A stretch of 64,000 bases of DNA, from contig NZ_LYPB01000092.1 of the NCBI RefSeq assembly GCF_001653565.1, positions 301,217-365,216 of the forward strand. The letters run 5' to 3'. This document shows positions 61,241-64,000 of this stretch, in pieces. The notes beneath the pieces are model-generated. The model made no database searches. It saw only the letters and a program-made list of their open reading frames with translations, and had not been told where the DNA came from. Origin of the DNA: Paenibacillus oryzisoli. Its GTDB lineage: Bacteria > Bacillota > Bacilli > Paenibacillales > NBRC-103111. Numbering within the stretch: position 1 is the stretch's first letter; every line of letters begins with the position of its first letter. The translations under genes were made by a program, and so were the position numbers.

Positions 61241-63043
61241 CTACTCCTCATCACGCTGAACGGGCAGCCAGAGCGTAACTTCTGTGCCTTGTCCTTGTTC
61301 ACTTGTAATTTGTAAGCCGTATTCATCTCCATAATACAATTGGATACGGTCGCTCACATTCCTGAAGCCATACCCCACGGCCTCTTGCGGAGAATCGGTC
61401 TTTTTCACGATCGCCTCGAGCCGCTCTGCATTCATACCTACACCATCATCGGCGACAATGATTTTTATTTTGGCATCAACAATTTCGCCTGTTACCTTGA
61501 GAAGCCCAAGACTTCCTTTCGTTTTGAGTCCGTGATAAATGGCGTTTTCGATCAATGGCTGTATGGTCAGCTTCGGAATTTGTCCGTGGAGCACATCGTT
61601 ATGAATATCAAATTCATAAGTAAACACATCGGAATAACGAATACGTTGTATGGCTAAATAGTCTTTCACGTTGCGAATTTCTTCTTCAATTGTGATGGTT
61701 TCGCGGCCTTTACTAAGCGCAGCGCGGTAGAAATCGGCTAAGGCTTTCGTGGTCCGCTGCACATCGCGGGTTCGACCCATTTCGGACAGTGTATAGATGA
61801 CATCCAACGTATTATAGAGAAAATGCGGCTTAATCTGTGCTTGAATGAGCGCAAGTTCGTATTCTCGCTTCTTCTTTTGCTCCCAATTTATATTGGTCAA
61901 TAGCTCTTGAATCCGCCGAATCATCGCATTAAAACCAGAGGATAACATCCCAATCTCGTCCTCGGAATTCACTTGGAATTCGATGTCTAAGCTACCTTCC
62001 TTGACTCGCTTCATGTATTTCGTGAGCCCCATAATGGGCTTGGCGATCAATTGGGAGAGCATTCCTGCGCCAAGCAGGGCAAAAAAGAGGCATACAATAC
62101 CTATCAGCACGATAAGTAGTGTAATTTTGTGCGTATCTGCCGTCAAGGATGCAAGGGGCGCCATCGAAATTAATTTCCAGCCAAAGCTAGGTACATCTGA
62201 ACTGACAACGAGCGTTTTCTCATATTCGAAGGAAATCGGCTCAGACACATGCTTGCTGGAAGTGATCCAACGCTTCATCTCGGGGATCGCTACTTCTTGG
62301 AGAACATCCTCTGGATGCTGAGATGAGGTAACGACGCCTTCATCATCCACAATAAAGTAGCTGCTATCTTGAATGGAACCGATTTTCTGATAAATCGCGG
62401 ATAAGGAACTTTCCTTAATATTGAGGACAAGCAGCCCAAGTTTCTGCCCGGTATAAATATTGACAATCCGCTTACCCAGCGTCATTACCGTTTCTTGTGA
62501 GCCATTGGTTAAATAATCCCTGCGCTGCATGGGGAACCAAATGTTATTCCCACTGGATGCATCAATTTGCTTCAACATTGGGCTTGCGGTCAGCCACTCC
62601 CGATTCCGCTCCATGAGCGCATTCGAGCCATAGACGCGATTATTCGTATCAATGAACGCTGCCGACTGTACATCAGGAAAAACGAGCAAGGCAAAGCTCA
62701 GTTGGTTCGTGATCTGCGTGTACATCTGCAGGCTGGTTTCTGGTGCAGCCAAGGATTGCGGGTCCTCGACAATGACCTTGTTCAGATTGATCGTTAGCAT
62801 ATTTGCGCAGCTCTCGACGTTCGTTAACATGCCGGTGATACGAGTTATGATCAGGGAGGAGTTGTCCGATACGTTTTTAATCGTTTTTTTGACAATAGCG
62901 TTCGTGTACACTTGATTTGACACGAAACCCAGAACAAACAAAGGTACGAAGATGAGCGGAAAATAAATGAGAATGATTTTATATCGAATGCGTTGGTTGC
63001 GGAACCAATGTGTTATTGGAATCAGCTTCTGACGTATATGCAT
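61241..63043 (-). CDS. YesM-type sensor histidine kinase
   Basis: Histidine kinase of 600 aa. TM1 lies near residues 20-42, followed by a roughly 260-residue Cache-like extracytoplasmic sensor, TM2 near 300-325, a HAMP domain (IAKPIMGLTKYMKRVKEGSLDIEF), the phosphoacceptor His in IQAQIKPHFLYNTLDVIYTLSEM and ATPase motifs PKLTIQPLIENAIYHGL, VADDGVGM and YGFRNVSDRI. ATG 63043 has GGGAGGG 5 bases upstream; the frame extends to 63088. It is the first gene of the second importer cluster. Confidence 0.94.
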   Translation of the reverse strand: MHIRQKLIPITHWFRNQRIRYKIILIYFPLIFVPLFVLGFVSNQVYTNAIVKKTIKNVSDNSSLIITRITGMLTNVESCANMLTINLNKVIVEDPQSLAAPETSLQMYTQITNQLSFALLVFPDVQSAAFIDTNNRVYGSNALMERNREWLTASPMLKQIDASSGNNIWFPMQRRDYLTNGSQETVMTLGKRIVNIYTGQKLGLLVLNIKESSLSAIYQKIGSIQDSSYFIVDDEGVVTSSQHPEDVLQEVAIPEMKRWITSSKHVSEPISFEYEKTLVVSSDVPSFGWKLISMAPLASLTADTHKITLLIVLIGIVCLFFALLGAGMLSQLIAKPIMGLTKYMKRVKEGSLDIEFQVNSEDEIGMLSSGFNAMIRRIQELLTNINWEQKKKREYELALIQAQIKPHFLYNTLDVIYTLSEMGRTRDVQRTTKALADFYRAALSKGRETITIEEEIRNVKDYLAIQRIRYSDVFTYEFDIHNDVLHGQIPKLTIQPLIENAIYHGLKTKGSLGLLKVTGEIVDAKIKIIVADDGVGMNAERLEAIVKKTDSPQEAVGYGFRNVSDRIQLYYGDEYGLQITSEQGQGTEVTLWLPVQRDEE

Positions 63044-63161
63044 GTGTGCCCTCCCTTTAGCGAAAACAAAAAATCCCCTACCGTGCAACGTCAGGAATAC
63101 CCTGTCCGTTACATTGTAAAGGATTCATACCTTTTTTTAAACTCACTCATTGGAGCTATCA

Positions 63162-63332
63162 TTATGTTGTGCTTTCTAAACTATTGTCTCGGAATAAACT
63201 AATCTGCCTAGCTTGAATTTCTAGAAGTAACAACATAAGAAATTCTTTACTCAGCTTCATTCGGCTTGCATTTATATAGGCATCAACAAGCGTGTCATTG
63301 GGGATGGCTTTCAAATTATCGCGATCATTCAT
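63162..63332 (-). CDS. sda: Sda-like sporulation histidine kinase inhibitor
   Basis: A 56-aa protein that matches Sda in length, position of helices and key residues. The segment LKAIPNDTLVDAYINASRMKLSKEFLMLLLLEIQARQI aligns with the B. subtilis Sda pattern 'L.D..L...Y..A....L..(D/E)F...(I/L)..EI..R'. Sda is an antikinase that binds the dimerisation domain of sporulation kinases such as KinA and holds back sporulation when replication is disturbed. Its ATG overlaps the end of the upstream small gene by 8 bases, so translation is coupled. The C-terminal SLFRDNSLESTT tail is a short extension. Confidence 0.8.
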   Translation of the reverse strand: MNDRDNLKAIPNDTLVDAYINASRMKLSKEFLMLLLLEIQARQISLFRDNSLESTT

Positions 63333-63492
63333 TGTGCAACAACCAATTCGGGCTTTCTTCTAGCATCGACATCATCTTCTTCATCGATTGTTGAATTTGT
63401 TCATCGGAGGGCAAGCAAATATTGCCATAAGATTGTTGTACAACATCCGTTAACACCGAATCAAAAATGCCATTAAACTGCTCTGATTTCAC
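63325..63492 (-). CDS. Small protein coupled to sda, 55 aa
   Basis: GTG 63492 preceded by TTAGGAGGGGTTCCT starts a frame reading MKSEQFNGIFDSVLTDVVQQ and ending EESPNWLLHNE. It is soluble, with two predicted helices; the second is Met- and Lys-rich (IQQSMKKMMSMLEESPNW). The excellent ribosome binding site and overlap with sda mark it as a real gene in a two-gene unit. I do not recognise it. A role tied to Sda, as partner, antagonist or control leader, is plausible from coupling only. Confidence 0.65.
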   Translation of the reverse strand: MKSEQFNGIFDSVLTDVVQQSYGNICLPSDEQIQQSMKKMMSMLEESPNWLLHNE

Positions 63493-64000
63493 AGGAACCC
63501 CTCCTAATTTTCATTTATTTGGAAATTCTTACTTCTATCTTAGCTTGAAGTGCATTAAAAAACAGCGCATTTTTTTTTGCATCTCTTACATCTTTTTTTT
63601 CAATATTATGTAATATCGTTTGCATTCAGGGCGTCGCGGTAAATGGTCTGTGGCGCGGGTTTGCGCAGGATAGTTCAGAAGAACTACGTCGAAATCGGGT
63701 AGTACACATCAAAATCCCAGTCGCGCATGTATTCTAATCTTATCTGCCGATTCTTCCTCTAGCTTAGGTCCGATTGCGCCCCCAGCACAGAATAGTCCGA
63801 ATTTGCACAACTAATCTCCCCGTCGGCCACATTAAAGCTTAATTAGTCCTAAAAAACCCAACTAATCCGACTAAAACTCCCCTCACACAAGGAAAATGGA
63901 AGAATAGTTCGGCAAAATCGTTACTACTTAGGTAGGCTAGGATGATGCAAATTGGAAATTGCCATGCAGAATTTGTACTAAGGAGGAAAGTAGGGGGTAC
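63493..64000. other. Intergenic region with short 51-bp-spaced words; no gene supported
   Basis: Leader region of the sda unit followed by about 350 bp without a supported gene. TAGTCC occurs at 63793 and 63844 and (C)AACTAATC at 63809 and 63860, each pair exactly 51 bp apart. A looser TAGTTC follows at 63905. The last 25 bases contain AAGGAGGAAAG, possibly the ribosome binding site of a plus-strand gene beyond the window. Confidence 0.5.

Noticed and set aside
62993..63202. 69-aa plus-strand frame between the kinase and sda
   Set aside because: No ribosome binding site, and it overlaps the sda-like gene, which has a recognisable family pattern.

Overview
The window reads as chromosome from an endospore-forming, low-to-medium GC Gram-positive bacterium, most likely Paenibacillus or a close Paenibacillaceae relative. 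The support is a spoVA-type spore operon, an Sda-type sporulation checkpoint gene, two YesM/YesN-type two-component systems with carbohydrate ABC importers, strong AGGAGG-type ribosome binding sites, and frequent GTG/TTG starts. No rRNA, tRNA, CRISPR array, intact prophage or insertion sequence was seen.

Layout. 0-4.6 kb: a minus-strand moxR / DUF58 / transglutaminase operon. 4.8-9.1 kb: a spore cluster (spoVAC-spoVAD-spoVAE behind a DUF421-DUF1657 fusion, with a divergent stand-alone DUF1657 gene), an overlooked 46-aa gene and a papain-like protease. 9.2-18.2 kb: uronate and pectin-type sugar metabolism (rhamnose mutarotase, cupin, GH4 glycosidase, AraC regulator; divergently kduI, a DeoR regulator, kduD and a sugar epimerase). 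18.2-21 kb: small metabolic and hypothetical genes plus a repeat array. 21.2-27.9 kb: the first ABC importer/two-component cluster. 28.0-29.2 kb: ten copies of a palindrome on an exact 51-bp pitch, abutting a gene for a likely nuclease-fold/winged-helix protein. 29.3-35.3 kb: miscellaneous genes including bifunctional DAHP synthase/chorismate mutase. 35.4-40.0 kb: tatA, an exported RidA-like protein, a Tat-signal amine oxidase, a GlnR/TnrA-like MerR regulator, tatC and a LysR regulator, apparently an export system beside its substrate. 40.3-43 kb: a frameshifted integrase-like remnant, an EamA transporter and an alcohol dehydrogenase. 43.1-51.5 kb: a giant Ser/Thr kinase-AAA-GAF-histidine kinase, a phytoene-desaturase-like oxidoreductase and a divergent pseudokinase-PASTA protein. 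51.5-52.2 kb: more arrays. 52.5-56.2 kb: cysJ-cysI sulfite reductase. 56.3-63.1 kb: the second ABC importer/two-component cluster. 63.1-63.5 kb: two overlapping small genes, the second an Sda homologue.

How it works together. Both importer clusters encode a binding protein and two permeases but no ATPase, so a shared MsmX-type ATPase elsewhere is likely. KduI and KduD convert 5-dehydro-4-deoxyglucuronate to 2-keto-3-deoxygluconate, fitting the neighbouring glycosidase and rhamnose mutarotase. The least explained feature is a set of intergenic arrays in at least two unrelated sequence families that share an exact 51-bp pitch. One of them lies three bases beyond the stop codon of a predicted nuclease-fold DNA-binding protein.
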